64,000 nt of DNA from Takakia lepidozioides (GCA_030704615.1 CM060732.1:82173171-82237170); one strand, 5' to 3'. Shown: positions 36,388 through 50,159, counted from the first letter of the stretch. Numbers and translations are program-made. Notes: generated by a model not told the origin, from the sequence alone.

Positions 36388-38221
36388 GCGGAGGTTCTAG
36401 ATTGTAGGATAGTGCCCAAGTGCCACAAACGACGACTTGGGGAAGCTGGCTAGCCAAGAGAAAGTGGTGTGAGAGAGAAAGCGCACCTAGGAGGACGAGG
36501 GCAAGGGCTGGCGGCACTGCGGCAAAAAGAGCATAACAGAGGCCTTGCGAGCACTATGGCTATATTGCCACTCCAGCAAAACGAGCAAAATGGACGCCTT
36601 GGTCAACACTATGACGATACTCTGGAAAGGGCAAAGGGTGGGGAAGAGGAGGAGGGACTTGACGACAGGGAGCGGTGGTAATGGTTAAGGTGGATGGCTT
36701 TGCATCCTTCCGTATTTCATTTTATTGGCATGTCAATGTGATGTTTGTTTTTAAGTGCCAGGATCTGAATGGTGTGCAGGAACAACAAGATGTTAACTTA
36801 TTTTATATGTACCCCAATGGTTTGAAGAAGCTTATTCCTCACGAGTTATACATTGCCAGCGGTGTTTGAACTGAGAAATGTGTCTCTCTTCAGTACCTTC
36901 TCTGTCTCCGTATACTTCTGCCTACAAAGATCCACGACTTGTTACTGGACCATTTCTCCATGTGAACTTGGCAGGGAAACAATTATCATGCAATGACATA
37001 AACAAGAAACAATGTCCGATTTCCGAAATCAGCATTGACAACGAGGGGACCTGTAGCCATAGGATGTACAGATCAACATATTTTCATGTGAATGTTGGCG
37101 TTGAATTGTCAATCAAGTCTATGTGTTCCGAATTTGGAAATCAATGAGCACCCAGAGTACAAGAAGTCCGGAAGACCTACTCACTCAGCAGCTCATTGAT
37201 GTTGGAAAAGAACATGTGCTAGGATGACCCTCCATCTTCCGTTCAACCCACCCAACACTTCAGCTGCTTGGCGATGCCACAAGTAGCGGAAATCATACAT
37301 TTATTTGCAAGTACATTTTCTTCTCATCTCTAACACTTATGCTGTTTTTTGGTTTTCAGGTTACAGGGATTTTCTACAATATTGTGGAAGTTGCCATTGA
37401 TATGAGTTATTATAGACTACAGTTTTCAGTTATACAAAGTTTTCAGTTTTACAGACTTTGGTTTTCAGTTTTCAGTAAGATTTTCAGCCAGCCAGTCATT
37501 CAGACATCTCAGTTAATTTTTCAGCTAACATTCCTTTCTCTTTCAGTTTTACAGACTTCAGTTTTTAGTTTTGCAAACTTCATTGATCTAAGCATATAGT
37601 TTACTATTACTATTAATATGGATATAGATATAAACTTAATATTATTCAGAATTTGCAACGTGTACACAATTATCATTATATTGTCGGAGACTGTTTATTT
37701 GATTCGGTTGCTTATTTGTTCTATTATGAAATATTATCCAAGGTGAAATATTTTGTACAAACTTTACAATCGCCTACAATCGAAGAAAAAAAAGTCCAAT
37801 AGTGTTGTTTGTGGAGGTTTGGAAGATGATAATCGTGCCATTTTTTGCTTAGCAAATTATTTGCAAAGACCAATTTGGTTATGGTCTCGAGTAAATAAAA
37901 TAGTAATGTTTTCTGTGGGTGATCAATTTGTTACCTTGAGATTTATTCCTTCAGTTCTATTATATTCCATTGACTTCCATTATATGCAGCACTAGCATTT
38001 AGGTTTTGCAATTAGGGTGGAGCCATTACGCGACTGGCCGCTTGTTTTTCATAAGTTACTAAATACTAACACATGTCACCTAATGTAGGTGTTACCTAGA
38101 AAAAGGCATGCCTATCATGGGAAGTAGTTTTCAACGAAGGAGAGGAGGTGACACCTGGAGAAGGCTCAAGAAGGGTTTAGTGATTTTTGACGCTGATGCA
38201 TAGTCCCCCCCCTCTTTAGAA
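36388..38221. other. Gene-poor stretch with TTTTCAG repeats
   Basis: No gene recognised. From about 37,350 to 37,590 TTTTCAG or TTTCAG words recur irregularly. Short open frames at 36,469-37,150 have no family and no splice context. Confidence 0.4.
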
Positions 38222-38410
38222 CAAGCCTCAAATGCAATGGGCTTTCTTGCTTTGGCAAAACATCGGGGAGGTGAGAGTAAGGGCCATGACTCAACGCAAC
38301 ACACCATTCGGAGCCTTGACACGGTGTAAGGTCCTTTGACCACATTTTCTCCGTCGACTTCAACATGATGCATGGTCTCTCTTCTACAGAAGAGAACCAA
38401 TAAAGATGAG
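38222..38410. repeat. Dispersed repeat, copy 1
   Basis: Aligns over about 190 bp with 63,601-63,785: both begin GCCTCAAATG, contain ACACGGTGT-AGGTCCTTT and CATTTTCTCC, and end in an AAGAGA-CCAA motif. Many substitutions separate them. Probably fragments of one older transposable element. Confidence 0.8.
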
Positions 38411-39517
38411 CCTCTCAAAAATTGTACCAATCATTGGATTGCTAGATTGGTGTACGCATCCATCCATGCTGTCACTGGACCTTGCTTCCAACTGTTGGAA
38501 GTCAATTCTAACATTCATCAAGTCATATGATGAATCTTGAAGGGACACAACTGTTAGACAAAGAGTTGTGATCTGTGTGAGTTAGACCTATTGGCTGTAT
38601 CAATAGTCACAACTGTTCATATGTCTTAAAGTGAGCACACGCTCACTATTGTAATATCTTCTTCATTATCAATTACAAGTCACTCTCTCTCTCTCCATAA
38701 ATGTTACACCAACTGTCCACAGGCTTATCGAAAAGAATATCTCGATGATCACTGAATACAAAGTCCCACCATATAAGAGGAAACAATGAAACCCAAGCGA
38801 GACTATATCCACATAAATTACGGGACCTGATTCACCCTCTGCTGATGCGATGCACCTGGGTAGCCCTCAGCCTTGTGCCCACGGAGGGTGCGAGGATTAG
38901 ACTAGCTTGAGAGAGCAGGAAAGCGGAGGAGGAACTGATTGAACTGGACGGAATGGTCTTGGTTACTTCAAGATTGGATTTTGCCATGAAGCTCAAGGGT
39001 ACTTAGGTACAAAACTACTATCTTATTGGAAACAGCTCAATTGGAGATGACTGAGTTCAACATGTTATATTCATATATAGTGAAAAGATGCCGGGCCTCT
39101 GTGCAACATGCCGGGGGGCCTCTGTTCTGTCCTCTATCATAGAACCATGCCTAGCTGCATCTCTCTCAATTGCCAATGAAGATGTGTTGGAGTCTACCTT
39201 CCCTCAGTTCATTGTTGGCAACTTAACTCTCTGCTAGCGATTTTGCTATTTATGAGTGTCTTACCATGAAACATAGACTCTCTGGCTGTTCCACCTTGCT
39301 GCTAACTTTAGCCTACCTCTGTGCAGCTGCCTACTAGAGTGTAGGGCCTTCAATTTACGTCAGTTATCTTTCTGTCTATCACCGTCTCAATGCATAAACC
39401 AAGTCAAATGTTTGATCGTCCATCCCTTCCCCCTACAATCTCCATATCTCAATGCAACCCATTAGAGGTGAACATCCATCCAGGAACCGTCACTGCTTAC
39501 GGGTCTGCTGTCAGAGC
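38411..39517. other. Intergenic, no gene seen
   Basis: No coding similarity, hairpin or repeat of note. It lies downstream of the TRAX-like gene and would include its 3' UTR. Confidence 0.4.
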
Positions 39518-40846
39518 CTAGGTCTCCCTATTCAGAGCAGATTGATCAGAATCAATTTGCTGGCGTTCCAGTGCATCGACACTCATGTCCGCAGGGTACT
39601 CCAAGCCTCTCACATGAACCGCATAGCATGCTGCACGCATTTCCACCAGTTGCGTCAAAACAACTGCCTGTAAATTAGTGCATCCTTGACTAACAATAAG
39701 AATACTTCAGAAGCGCAACAAGACTGCAGGGCCAGACACCATATTCTTACTGCAAATACAGATTACCTCAGGACTTGCTGTGGCATGCAAACATAGACAT
39801 TGTCAAAGTATTATGCAGATGGGTAAGTATGTGCACTACATCCTTTTCCTTCTCTCTTCGTCACACCTTTCAAGCATTTACGTATTTCAAAGAAGACTTA
39901 CTGTTCTCAATCTTGATCAAGCTCTGAAGCATGATGTCCATCTTTTTCGTCAACTCGCGTGCATTGTCTACAGTGTTGGGTAGCTGGCTGAAGCCTTCGT
40001 ATAGAGCTCGCACAAAGTCACACACTTCAGTCGCTGATTGCCACTGCCCAGCAGCCGCAGCTGTGACTGCCAAACGCATGAGCTCCCCTGTCAAGTCTCC
40101 CACCTAACCCCACCATCAGGTCTTCCCTCCCTGTATCTGCCTCTCTGGCCCTCCTTTTGACTACATCTCTATTCAAAATTACCTCAGTCATGGATATGGC
40201 TATTTTAGTCTTTTGCCATGCAATCTATGCAAGCCAAAAGAGAGCAGAGGACAGACTGACAATCCAACAACCATTCATACTCCTTCTGATACAACACTTT
40301 TTGTGTTCAACAGCGTGACAGTAACATGATCGAGACAAATCATGAGTTATACCCCAAGAAGATAGTCAGGAAGGCTGATGCTGAATGGAACATCAGAGGC
40401 GTCCGTCAAGTGGGAAAGACTTGCATTGAGCTGCTGCAGTGTCAACAATTTCCCACTCTTACAGAATTCCACTACTGTTGCTGCCTCAACAAACTCCTGC
40501 ATCTGTGCCCGCCATAAATAATGAGTTAAACAGTTGAACTTCATAAATCGTTGAGTTACACATGGAAGTCTTAAGAATTCCCAGAAAAAGGTGTATAATT
40601 GGTCAACCAATCACCTGAACGGATCTATATGTCTTTGTTACTCTCAGAGCATCTCCCCTCAAAGCTAATCAATGGGAAGAGGTTGGAGTCAGAAAAGCTA
40701 CCCCTGGAGAGAATGCTTTCCTATACTTCCAAATCTCGTGGGCTTGCACTTCCAGAGCAATGCGTCCAACATACTTGGTCCTGACTTCCTCTAAGAGTGT
40801 CTCCGCTTGCTCCAAAGCTGCTTCCTTGTTTGTCCCGTGTATTATC
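39518..40846 (-). CDS. TRAX (translin-associated factor X)-like protein, C-terminal exons
   Basis: Four exons in frame: 40846-40702 (NKEAALEQAETLLEEVR, then EIWKYRKAFSPG), 40502-40353 (MQEFVEAATVVEFCKSGKLL, DYLLG), 40103-39902 (VGDLTGELMRLAV, KMDIMLQSLIKIEN) and 39630-39518 (CYAVHVRGLEYPADMS to a stop). Borders are GT/AG and phases agree, giving 203 uninterrupted codons. DYLLG-VGDLTGELMR separates TRAX from translin. The protein forms all-helical octamers with translin that bind and cut RNA (C3PO complex) in cytoplasm or nucleus. The exon upstream of 40846 that should carry the conserved KRERIVK-SRD helix was not found; a candidate first exon is at 43504-43634. The usual Ala in ENACYAV reads Thr. 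Confidence 0.8.
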
Positions 40847-43503
40847 CTGAGTCCATGCAGCGGATGATGACTGTATGTCAGATCAAGTGTCCTAAGCTCT
40901 GGAGATGGTTTAACATTCTGACTGCTTGCTCTAGTGGACTCAAAACTTTGATATAAGTAGTGATAGCTGCTGAAACTTCTGCACAGGAACATCAGAGGGG
41001 AATTTGACACAAGAAACTTTCAGCAAGAAATTTCACCGAAGTTCTCTGAGTCCTTCTGCAGAAGATGGGTGATTGAAGCCAATTGAAACTGTGACCTTGG
41101 GGAGTGTCATTAGTAGAAACAGGTGATTGCAGCACTCATGTATCAAGTGTCCTAGTTCCAAAACTAGGATAAACAGGTGACATATCCTAAAAGTCAGGAA
41201 ACGTCCATTGAAGAAATGTCCTCATTTGGAAAGAGGTAAGCATATGCAGTTTCTGAGTGTGAAGACTTGTGGGATCCAGAAAGTGACCAGCTGCTGACAA
41301 GCAAGTGAACAGTGACTGTAATAATGTCCTGGTTCCACAGTTATGTTGGGTATGTCAGCATAATTTCAAAGTATCAGTTGAGACGAGGAAGTTGGTATGG
41401 GGATCACCAGCAGCAAAAGCATGAACTGTCCTGCTTTCCTCACTAGTGTCCATTGGCATTTATAAGCAGTTTGAGAGTCTGAGCAATGGTCTGATTTTCA
41501 GTTCTTTGGTGGCTAAGCAATTAGGTGATATTGAACAGAGTCTTAGAACAGGTCACTGCCTGTGTATCTGGAAAATGACTTTCTTGCTGTTCAGCGTGAC
41601 ATCACGACTCGCCTTCACTAGCCTTTCCCTTTTCTCGTTCTGAATTCACATGGAGAAGCACGATCAGATCACCAAATCTCACCACACGCACTCCCCATCG
41701 TAAACACTTGTTTATGTATGCCAATAGCAGTCCCTCTTTCCCACGGAAATCAAACTGTTTCCTTCAGGACAAGCCGCCTTACTGTAAGCCTTACTTCTAC
41801 TTATCGAAAACGAAGCTCTCTTTTCTCTCTCATACTACCGGAGTCAGCCCCTGACAAAGGTAGTTTCTGTCCCTTTGTGTCCCGCTCAAACTAGGCGCGG
41901 GGTCAATGCCACAAGGCTACGGCAAACAACGTCTTATGAGTACATTTTCTTTCTCTTTCTCTCTCTCTCTTTCCTTGAATGTGGATATGTTCTTTGTACA
42001 ACACTCAAGGGCTGCCGGATCCCTCTGGCTCTTTCTCCATCCTTGAACATACAAGACATTTGACGGCAAACTAATACGTGATATCTTGTGCTAGGCCTTG
42101 AGGCAGCAGCATAATAGAGTATATGTGTACACCTTCTACATGATCCGCTCAATGTGCATTGCTCTCTTGGCTGGTCTACTGTAGCCCTTCTATCAGCATT
42201 AGGAAACCTGAAAATGAGAGGCTTGATGATTTTCTCTCTCTCTCTCTCTTTCCTTGATTGTTGCTAAAAACTGTATAGACAGCATTCAAGAATTGACTGA
42301 TCCCGTCTGTTCGCATTTTTTGTCTAAAACGGAACGGGAAATTGGATTAACGGGATGACTCACTAGGGTGACTCATTAGGGTTCACCCTGGAGGTCTTGA
42401 TCTAAAGCTGCTGCCCTATATGGTTAGTATGCTTGGTCACTCGTTTCATTTGGAAGAGGAGCAGGCAAGAGCTGATGAAGGAGCTGATTACACTATGGCT
42501 ACAAGCAAGGTCTCCATTCAGACTCCTTCAACAGTATGATGGTCTGCTTAGTATGGCAACCCAAAGAGAGTTGACACTATGAGGAACTTACATGGACTTG
42601 ACTAAGCTCTACTCTAAATCTAGGAATACTTGTGCAAAACCAAGGGCTTCTATATGGGTCCTTGCTCGAGTACTTGGTCTTCCTTTTGGGAATAGGTGCT
42701 TGTTGTCATGCTGACTTGATTAAGCTCTACTTTGATTCTATGAAAACTTTTGCAAACCAAAGACCTCTATGTGTCCCCTTGCTTGAGTACTTGGCTCTAG
42801 TGACACCTTCCTTTTGGGACTGGGTGATTTCAGTAAGCAGTACAACAGTTCATGAAAAACCATGAACCATTCTGCCTATCTCTGTGGCAAATCTAACATG
42901 GGAGGAAAACCTGTATTTGATCATATACACCACCACCCACCCCGATCGCCTCTATGGACATGGAGTCAATGTTGAGTCTCGATCAAGAGGAAATGTGACT
43001 GTGCCTCTTTGAAGGTTGTATTGTCTATAAACTTTTGTTCTAATATGGAATAGAGGAATCGTTTCTTGTCAAGACAAGACAAGCCCTGTGTGTGTGTGTG
43101 TGTGTGTGGCGAGCTAGGGTAACAGCCAAAAGCTGGAACTTTCCCGGAATTGCATTTCCGGAGAAGTTGAAGCTATTGAATAGACCTTTGTTGAGATAAT
43201 TCGGAATGCCAGAATCGACTTCGTTTTCAAAGTAAGTCCCATACTGGAACGTGCCTTCAGCAATGGAATTGCACTTAATACGCTCTCTTCCAACCCTGCC
43301 CATCTCCTCTCTCACTCGGCTCCGCCAAACCAGCCCGGGTTCCAGTGCTACAAGGTTAAAACAAGAAAATTGCCTGGAACACATTCTATCCTTTTCTTCG
43401 AAGATATCACTGTTTACAAAGTAATGCATATAATCAATCTCGGTTACTTTCCTTAACAGAGCTAGCACCTCCAGGCAAAATACTCCGAAGGCAGACAAGT
43501 ACC
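40847..43503. other. Putative large intron or 5' region of the TRAX-like gene
   Basis: No exon recognised. Contains CT-rich runs (41,950-41,970; 42,233-42,252), a (GT)n run at 43,086-43,107 and a tandem duplication at 42,597-42,821. Confidence 0.4.
42597..42821. repeat. Tandem duplication of about 115 bp, diverged
   Basis: Two copies share GACTTGACTAAGCTCTAC / GACTTGATTAAGCTCTAC, a CTTGCTCGAGTACTTGG / CTTGCTTGAGTACTTGG block and CTTCCTTTTGGGA, starting near 42,597 and 42,713. Confidence 0.8.
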
Positions 43504-43634
43504 TCGGCATCAAGCTTCTCCGAATACTTCAGAAACGGTGCACTGTAAGCATTGGTGCGCACGGCCAATCCTTTTGGCCTGCGTACCATGGACTCCATAT
43601 CGACACAGAATTGCAGCTTAGATGTCCTCAGCAT
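43504..43634 (-). CDS. Possible 5' exon of the TRAX-like gene
   Basis: An open minus-strand stretch ends in APFLKYSEKLDAE directly at a good donor (GAG/GTACTTG). The FxxYSxxL pattern resembles the start of the first helix of TRAX. It lies 2.7 kb upstream of the first secure exon and the linking exon is missing, so it could equally be unrelated. Confidence 0.3.
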
Positions 43635-44513
43635 ACCTATGGAGCCAAGAACAATTCCTCCGACACTGGCCCGAGAGCGTCTGCGCTAACAGCTCATAAG
43701 CACCACGCCTAGGGCTGACTCCTGTCACAATTCTTTGTTCTTTCCTCTAAACGCAGATCGACCTCTCGACAGGTAATACTAACCGTAAGCGCGTTTTGTG
43801 GTGGAGATGGAGGTTGCTTAGGCTAATAAGTCTCTCACCGTCATTATGGCCACCTTTCAATGTTCTCTCCCGCTCTTTCGCTTTCATTTCCTGCTTGTTG
43901 TTGGTGCTTGCTTACCTCTCATGATGGTGTCGCAGCTTCCCATCGGTCAGAGGCTGCTGTGCGTGCAAGGCAAGAATGCGTTGAGACCAAAGATCATGTT
44001 TGATTAGGGCTTAGACCTCTTGAGGATCGGAAGCATCGAACTGTAAGCAAGCAAGTTGAAGCACCAAAACCCTAAAGTCGATTGTAACTAGAGGGCGATC
44101 AATACTTTTTAAGAGATTTCTTAGAAATCGTCTGATTTGTTACCCCGCTTCAACATGGCATCTTTAAAGATTCATAATGTTCAATACAATTATCAATAGA
44201 CAATTAGATTAAGCAAATAGTTTACGTACGTATTTATAGGAGCATTATAAGATTCTACAATGCAAAGTGTAGGGAGGTTCCAATGTATGTATGGCAGCAG
44301 GAGCTGTTCTCAAATTTGAACTGATCACAATTGACATCTGTCGAGTAATTACGTGTAGAATTGCAATGGCAGAGCTCGGTAGGATTGTCTACGTCATGGA
44401 TTGCCAATCGAATATGAATCAGTGTACAAGTATGTCTAGATCGAACTGGTCAGTAGCAGTGATCTGCAGGAGTGTAGCTGATCGTGGATCACCCACAGGG
44501 GTTATGGTACATG
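43635..44513. other. Intergenic between TRAX-like gene and nitrate reductase
   Basis: No coding sequence recognised. The nitrate reductase 3' UTR must lie in the right part (below 44,514). Confidence 0.4.
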
Positions 44514-47500
44514 TTAGAACTGAAGACAGCAAGCTTTGTCGTAGTCCAGTTTCTCCAAGTTGGGTAGACATGCGGACTCGATCAGGGCTGGCGGTCCGCA
44601 CATTACAGCCACAGTGTCTGAAGAGCCATGGGGCAGATGCGCTTTCACCATCTCCTCGTTGATGTGGCCACGGCTGTAACTCCACCCCGCCTGATCTGGG
44701 ATGCCACTAAGGGTATACCAAACTTTGAAGTTTTTGTGATTCTCTTGCCACCTATCCAGCTGATTTCGCAGCATGATGTCAGCTTCTGTGCGGTTTGAGT
44801 ATATAAGGAATACCTCAGTGGTATCTTCCGGATCATTTAGTACAGCGCGGATGACTTGGTATATGGGCGTAATACCAGTACCTCCTGCATCAGTAACAAC
44901 TTCAGCCAATTCGTTCCTCATTCATGCCTCTGGCAAGCTTACAAACTTACAGGCCCGAGCAGGTAGATCAGATTCTGTTTCCTACTGTCTAGAGACAAGT
45001 TACTAGTCAGTGAACGCACAGTCAGAAGAGAGAGAGAGGAAAGCTCCTACCGAAACAGTCGTAACTTATGGTTTCTCTGCACCACAAAGGCCTGCTAGCT
45101 AAGTAGACTTTCCGTTTGGAAGGTGGACACCTCGAAGATTATGAAAAGATACACCGAGAGTTGAGACCCTATTCAACTACTTCATCACCCAACCTTTTCA
45201 AACAAGAGCTAGGACGCAGTTGTTATACCTGCAAGCATGCTGATTCTCCGCACAAATTTGGGCTTTCCATTGATCGAAATACTTCCTCTTCCTTGATAGT
45301 GGACATGTCCAACAGGACCCTTGACGTCTATTGTATCCCCAATTTCGAGAGAGTCCAGGTACTGGGAGAAAAGACCACCCATTGGGAACCTTGGATTCAA
45401 ATCTTTGAAATACACCTTGATTACAAGCTCAAAGTACCCCACGTCGTCGTCATTGCTGGTGGGTGTGTAAGCTCTCATGCAGAGTTGACCATTGATAGTG
45501 GCGCTGACGAATATATGCTTGCCAACAGGAAGTCCCAATACATGATTCTCGCTTTGCAATGCAAATCTCAACCTGCAATGAATCAGATCAAACAGGTCCT
45601 TTAATTACTAATGTACAACTTTTACAATCAAAAGAAGATTTAGATACAGCTATTTAACGACCATGATGCGATGTCATTTGATTATATGTTATATAGCTGC
45701 TACTTAAATGCTCAGATCAGATAGAGATCAATCCTGATGGAGACACTTTTCTAGAAGTATCCAAAGTGTACAGACTCGATTACTGCACAATCTAGGTGAC
45801 TCCTTTAGTCGAGATGTATAGGATGGTAGTAATATAGTTGATGTAGTCGATCTGACTGAGTGGCGTACCTGCGAACATCGTGACTCAAGGCCTCTTTCTC
45901 AATGAGGCGGAAGGGTCGTTTTTCTTTGGGACTCAGTGCCACTGGTCTCACAGATTCCGACTCCTGGATGGGGGCTACGGGAGCTACTCCAGGGACACAG
46001 CTTCCTGGAGTCACGTCGTTAGAAAGGCTGCCCTGGACTGCAAGGTCGCCAATATAATACTCTTCCAGCATCGCCTTTGCCTTGGACGAGTGGATGGCGT
46101 CGAACTCTTCTGTGGCATCGGATCCTGCGTTGATGAGAATACTATCTGCTCCACCGGGGTGGTCAACCAAGAACTTGGTGCAGTCGTAGACCTTGTTGTG
46201 CACCACGATCCACGCCGAGGCCGCTTTGCAGTGCTTTCGCACCTCCGCCATAGATATCCGACGCGCTGCGCCATGTAGAGCGGGTGACGACGGGCTCTTG
46301 GCTATCACGTCATTGGATGCAGTTACTTCCGCGCTCTGCTTCACCATCCATCCACCGCCTTTGTTTCCCGGACGAGTGGGATGCTCGAAGGTGAGGCCAA
46401 CGCCCCCTTCCATGGGCTTGCAGGGGCCCACTTTCACCCGGAACCAGCAGTTGTTCATCATGCCCTGCGATACCCACCCCCCATTCATTGCCTGCTTCAA
46501 TTGCGCCGAAAATATGGAAGATTACAGATCATCCAGAAACAAATCCTCAAGCTTTCGAGAAGAATCTGGACCTAGCATTGCTATGCGCCAAGAGTTGTGG
46601 GAAGCACGTCTGCCATTTTCAGTGCTCAGCCTATCACAAACAGGTTCAGCATATGGGTTATATGTACATGATAAGAGTTGTAAACTCGCTCATATGAATA
46701 CAAAAGAGAATTCTAGCACCGTTGCATGCCCTCAGAAGTGTGGAGGAAGATGACCAATCTCCAACTTCCACAGTCCCATGCTTTCATAAATACAAGCTCC
46801 AAAGGCATGGGTCGGTGGGCCCCAGCACACAAATTCGGCCATGAATTGCAAAATCCAGATTCCAGTCCCCCTCAAGAAACAGGCAGTTAAATGTACAGCT
46901 TTATTCACGCGGGCCTAGGTCAGGCTCAGCATGTAGCCGCCGCCCACCATGGCAATTTAAACATCTGCTTTATTCACGTGAGCTACCAGTGCTTCTCATC
47001 ATCGAGTGGGAATCCCAGTAAATAGCAAGAGCCAAGTCAGAAGGGCGAATTTCAGCTTACAGTATTTGCTCACCCACAGTCATGCTACCAATCATGCCAT
47101 CGAACAAAGCAATGGAGTAAAATAGTCAAACATCACTCATTGCACTGGTAGTACAGCATCCCATGCAGCCCATGAGCGCAATAGTGCGGTGCACCCTGTC
47201 TATTGAAAGAAGCATATGCCAGCTGATGAGGAAGTGAATGGTCACCGTAAGTACTTACCATCACATTCCAAGTCAGGTGCTCGGGTTGAGTGTTCATGGA
47301 AGCGTCCCAGGCGCGCACTACGATTTCTTTGGTCTGCAGCAGCTCCATTACATCTACGGTCACCTCCCAGAAGCACCAGCACCAGTATTTTCCATACTTG
47401 GTGGGCTTTTCTGGGTGCTGGATCTTGCAGAGTCTCCAGGTCATACCGTCATCTAGCGATATCTCCACCCTTGTGACTTTCCTCCCTCCCCCTGGAGACA

Positions 47501-49776
47501 TACGAAAGTGTTATCTCCGTATCTGAAATGGCGCTCTAATAATACAACGGTGTAAAAGGGACGAAGAAGAAGTTACAGAAAATAATTTAGAGCCAAGAGG
47601 GTCGAGCCAAAGACAGTAGTTACCTGAGTAGGCATAGCCCTTTATGAGGTAGGGCTCTTGGACGGTGGAAAAGTTGATGGGAAGTACTTCAGCATGAGCA
47701 GGAGTGGTGATGGCGGAATTGATATTCAGCTCGTTTATAACATAGTCAGGTCGATACCACCACCCTGCCAATCGATAGAAGGAAAACAAAGTAGCAGAGA
47801 ATCAGCTCTCGAAAGACACAACGTGCGTGCGCACACTCTTGAATTCAATCTAGGACTATGTACGTCTATGCAAGGCGTGCACTGCCTGAAAGCAATGACC
47901 CCAGGGAAGATTGAAGAAATTCAGCATTGACGACGTAGTACGCAGAGATACCTCGTGTAGCACTTGGAAAAGAGATGTCATCTGGAGTAAGAAGATTTGA
48001 ATTTAACCATTTATAGATGGAGTCAGGATATCTTTAACTATTACTGCTCATCATCTGAAGAGACGCACCTTCCGCCTTCGCTATCTCAGCATCAACATGA
48101 GACGGCAAGACACGATTGTCATGGAAGTGGTAGTAGTTGCCCGATTCCTGCGAAGTAACGACGATTTTTCTCAGCCATTTCACCATCCGCCCTCCAATAT
48201 AGCCTGGGATGATAACACGCACTGGAAAGCCATGATCAGGCTCCAACAGTTTCCCATTTTGTTCGTACGCCAGCAACACATCACGTCCTTCATCCATTGC
48301 AACTTCAATTGTGATGCTTGTACCATAGCATGAGCCCCCACCACCTGAACACAAATCCAATGTCGATCCCAAATTAACATACAGTTCACGACTTCAGTAA
48401 ACTGCAGTTTCCCTCTCGTTTTCCTCCCAAGGGAATGTTCACTCAGCTGGCCCTCATTGAGATTTCTGTGTACACCACGTTGAAGAGATGTAGACTGCTT
48501 CATCACTAAAACCAAACCGCTTGATCTTGAGAACTGTTACAAGTTCTCTTGATTCAGTGAAATTGTTTATTACCTGGAAGGATTTCAGAGCCCTCAATAC
48601 ACACAAATAGCGCACCCTTCTTCTTGGGCAAGACCCCACAGTAGCGGAGGACATCGCAAAGGCGGGCACCCCGCCAGATGGAAGTACTGCAGGCAGCAGC
48701 GCCCCAGTTGAATCCGATGGACTGCTTCACCATGTTTTGCTCTTTGCGCCGGTTTCCAGCACAAACAAGCGTTACTGGAAGCTCCCGTGGCTGGAACAAT
48801 TCGAGAAGATCTTGCATTTTGAGGGTGGTGGGTCTCTTAACAAGCCCCGTGACCTCGACCGTCCATTCTTCCCAAACACCACGCGGTACATATCCATGAT
48901 TTCGCACGTAGTGAAGAGAGGTGGGCGTGATGAATCCTGCCTGCCTTAGTCACAATTGAACAACTTTAGCTCATACGCATGGCAGCAATGTGCAGATCCA
49001 GGTACCATTTCACTAACTAGAACTAGCGAGCTGAATATTCATACAACATCTGTACATATAACCAGTTCACTCAGAGGACGTCCCTTTGAGATAGTTCAAA
49101 CTTCAATGCATCCTTATTCATCTAACTGTACAGGTCTAGCAAACCCAACTGAGCGAATTTAGGCTAGGTACACTGTGGGGACCTCGTGAACGTCATAAGT
49201 TCCTGGGCCTCCAGGGCCACTTGAGATTTATTATGAATGTGCAATCGTCCGGATTACTGTTCAAACTGTGTACAGACGTTGCCAGAACACCCTCTCCCAG
49301 GCCTCACTAAACTCCCGGGAAGATGTTAATTGTACCTGCATAAGGAGAGACAAGGGTGGCTCACTGTTGAAGGGGTGGCGGCCTGTTAGGCGGACCAACT
49401 CAGGATGCCTATGAATCCACTCATCAGCGGTACCCACATCCCGCCCATCCACACTGTAAACTGGCTCCTCTGGAATCACCCACTCCGCTCTCTCATCATC
49501 ACTGTCGCCGTCTTCGTCTGCGTCCCCCTCCACAGGCTTTGCGACCGTCCTGAAAACGGACACTCTACCGTTTCCCAGATCCGTGACCCTGCCAGGCTCT
49601 TGTGCGAAATAACCGTTGGAAACTGTTGAAACTACAGTGTCCCTTGCTCTAAGCTCACCTTGGACGACCCAAGGGACACCATTCCTCCTCGCCACCTCGA
49701 CACCATTGTAGACCTCGCGTCCTTCCAGTGGCAGCGAGGGTGGTGGTGGGAGGGGAGAGTCCACCGATATCCCCAT
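44514..49776 (-). CDS. NIA: Assimilatory nitrate reductase, eight exons
   Basis: Exons: 49776-49336, 48940-48574, 48344-48069, 47764-47624, 47491-47259, 46464-45869, 45572-45229, 44884-44514, all with GT/AG introns. They add up to 2,769 bases, 922 residues, with no stop. The cytosolic enzyme reduces nitrate to nitrite with NAD(P)H. Domains in order: acidic N-terminus; molybdenum-cofactor domain with Cys207 in [13 protein letters not shown]; dimer interface ([16 protein letters not shown]); hinge 1 with KSPSSP (542-547); cytochrome b5 with haem ligands His588 (DHPGG) and His611 (AIHS); FAD domain with RAYTPTS (718-724); NAD(P)H domain from GGTGITP (about 800) to MCGPP and a terminal Phe. Flowering-plant genes usually have three introns, so seven is high. 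Start chosen for its domain start and upstream TATA-like site. Confidence 0.95.
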
Positions 49777-50126
49777 TTCCGTCTTTCTTTGGCAACGAAC
49801 AAGAGCCTAAGGCAGATACAGTTGTAGATCATGAAGATGAACAACTTTTTGCAAGGTCTTTCATTGAAGCATAACAAATCCGGCACCTTTCATGAACCAA
49901 CCGCCACTGTTCCGCTTCCTGGACCAGATCTTACAAACCTTCCACAGCCAAGGTTCGCAATTCTGCTGCTCAAGCTCGAGACTTTCGAGAGCACCCTGTG
50001 TTCCTCCCTTGCACCATGCCATGCAGCGCACGGCATCAACAGCTCTCAAGTGAGATTTCTAACAATTCCAGACTCGGTCTACAGACAAACAGATGCACAA
50101 TTCTTCGAAGAGCTGCGCTGCGCTCG

Positions 50127-50134
50127 TATTTATG
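50127..50134 (-). promoter_or_regulatory. Candidate TATA box of nitrate reductase
   Basis: ATAAATAC in the context GGCCATAAATACGAGCG on the minus strand, about 350 bp upstream of the ATG, leaving a 5' UTR of roughly 320 bp. No GATA or NIT2-type clusters were identified with confidence. Confidence 0.35.
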
Positions 50135-50159
50135 GCCTCTAGGTACGCAAGAGCTGTGG

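Noticed and set aside
43040-43513. 157-codon minus-strand ORF
   Set aside because: It starts beyond a plausible splice donor and contains a (GT)n-derived His-Thr run; it looks like open intron.
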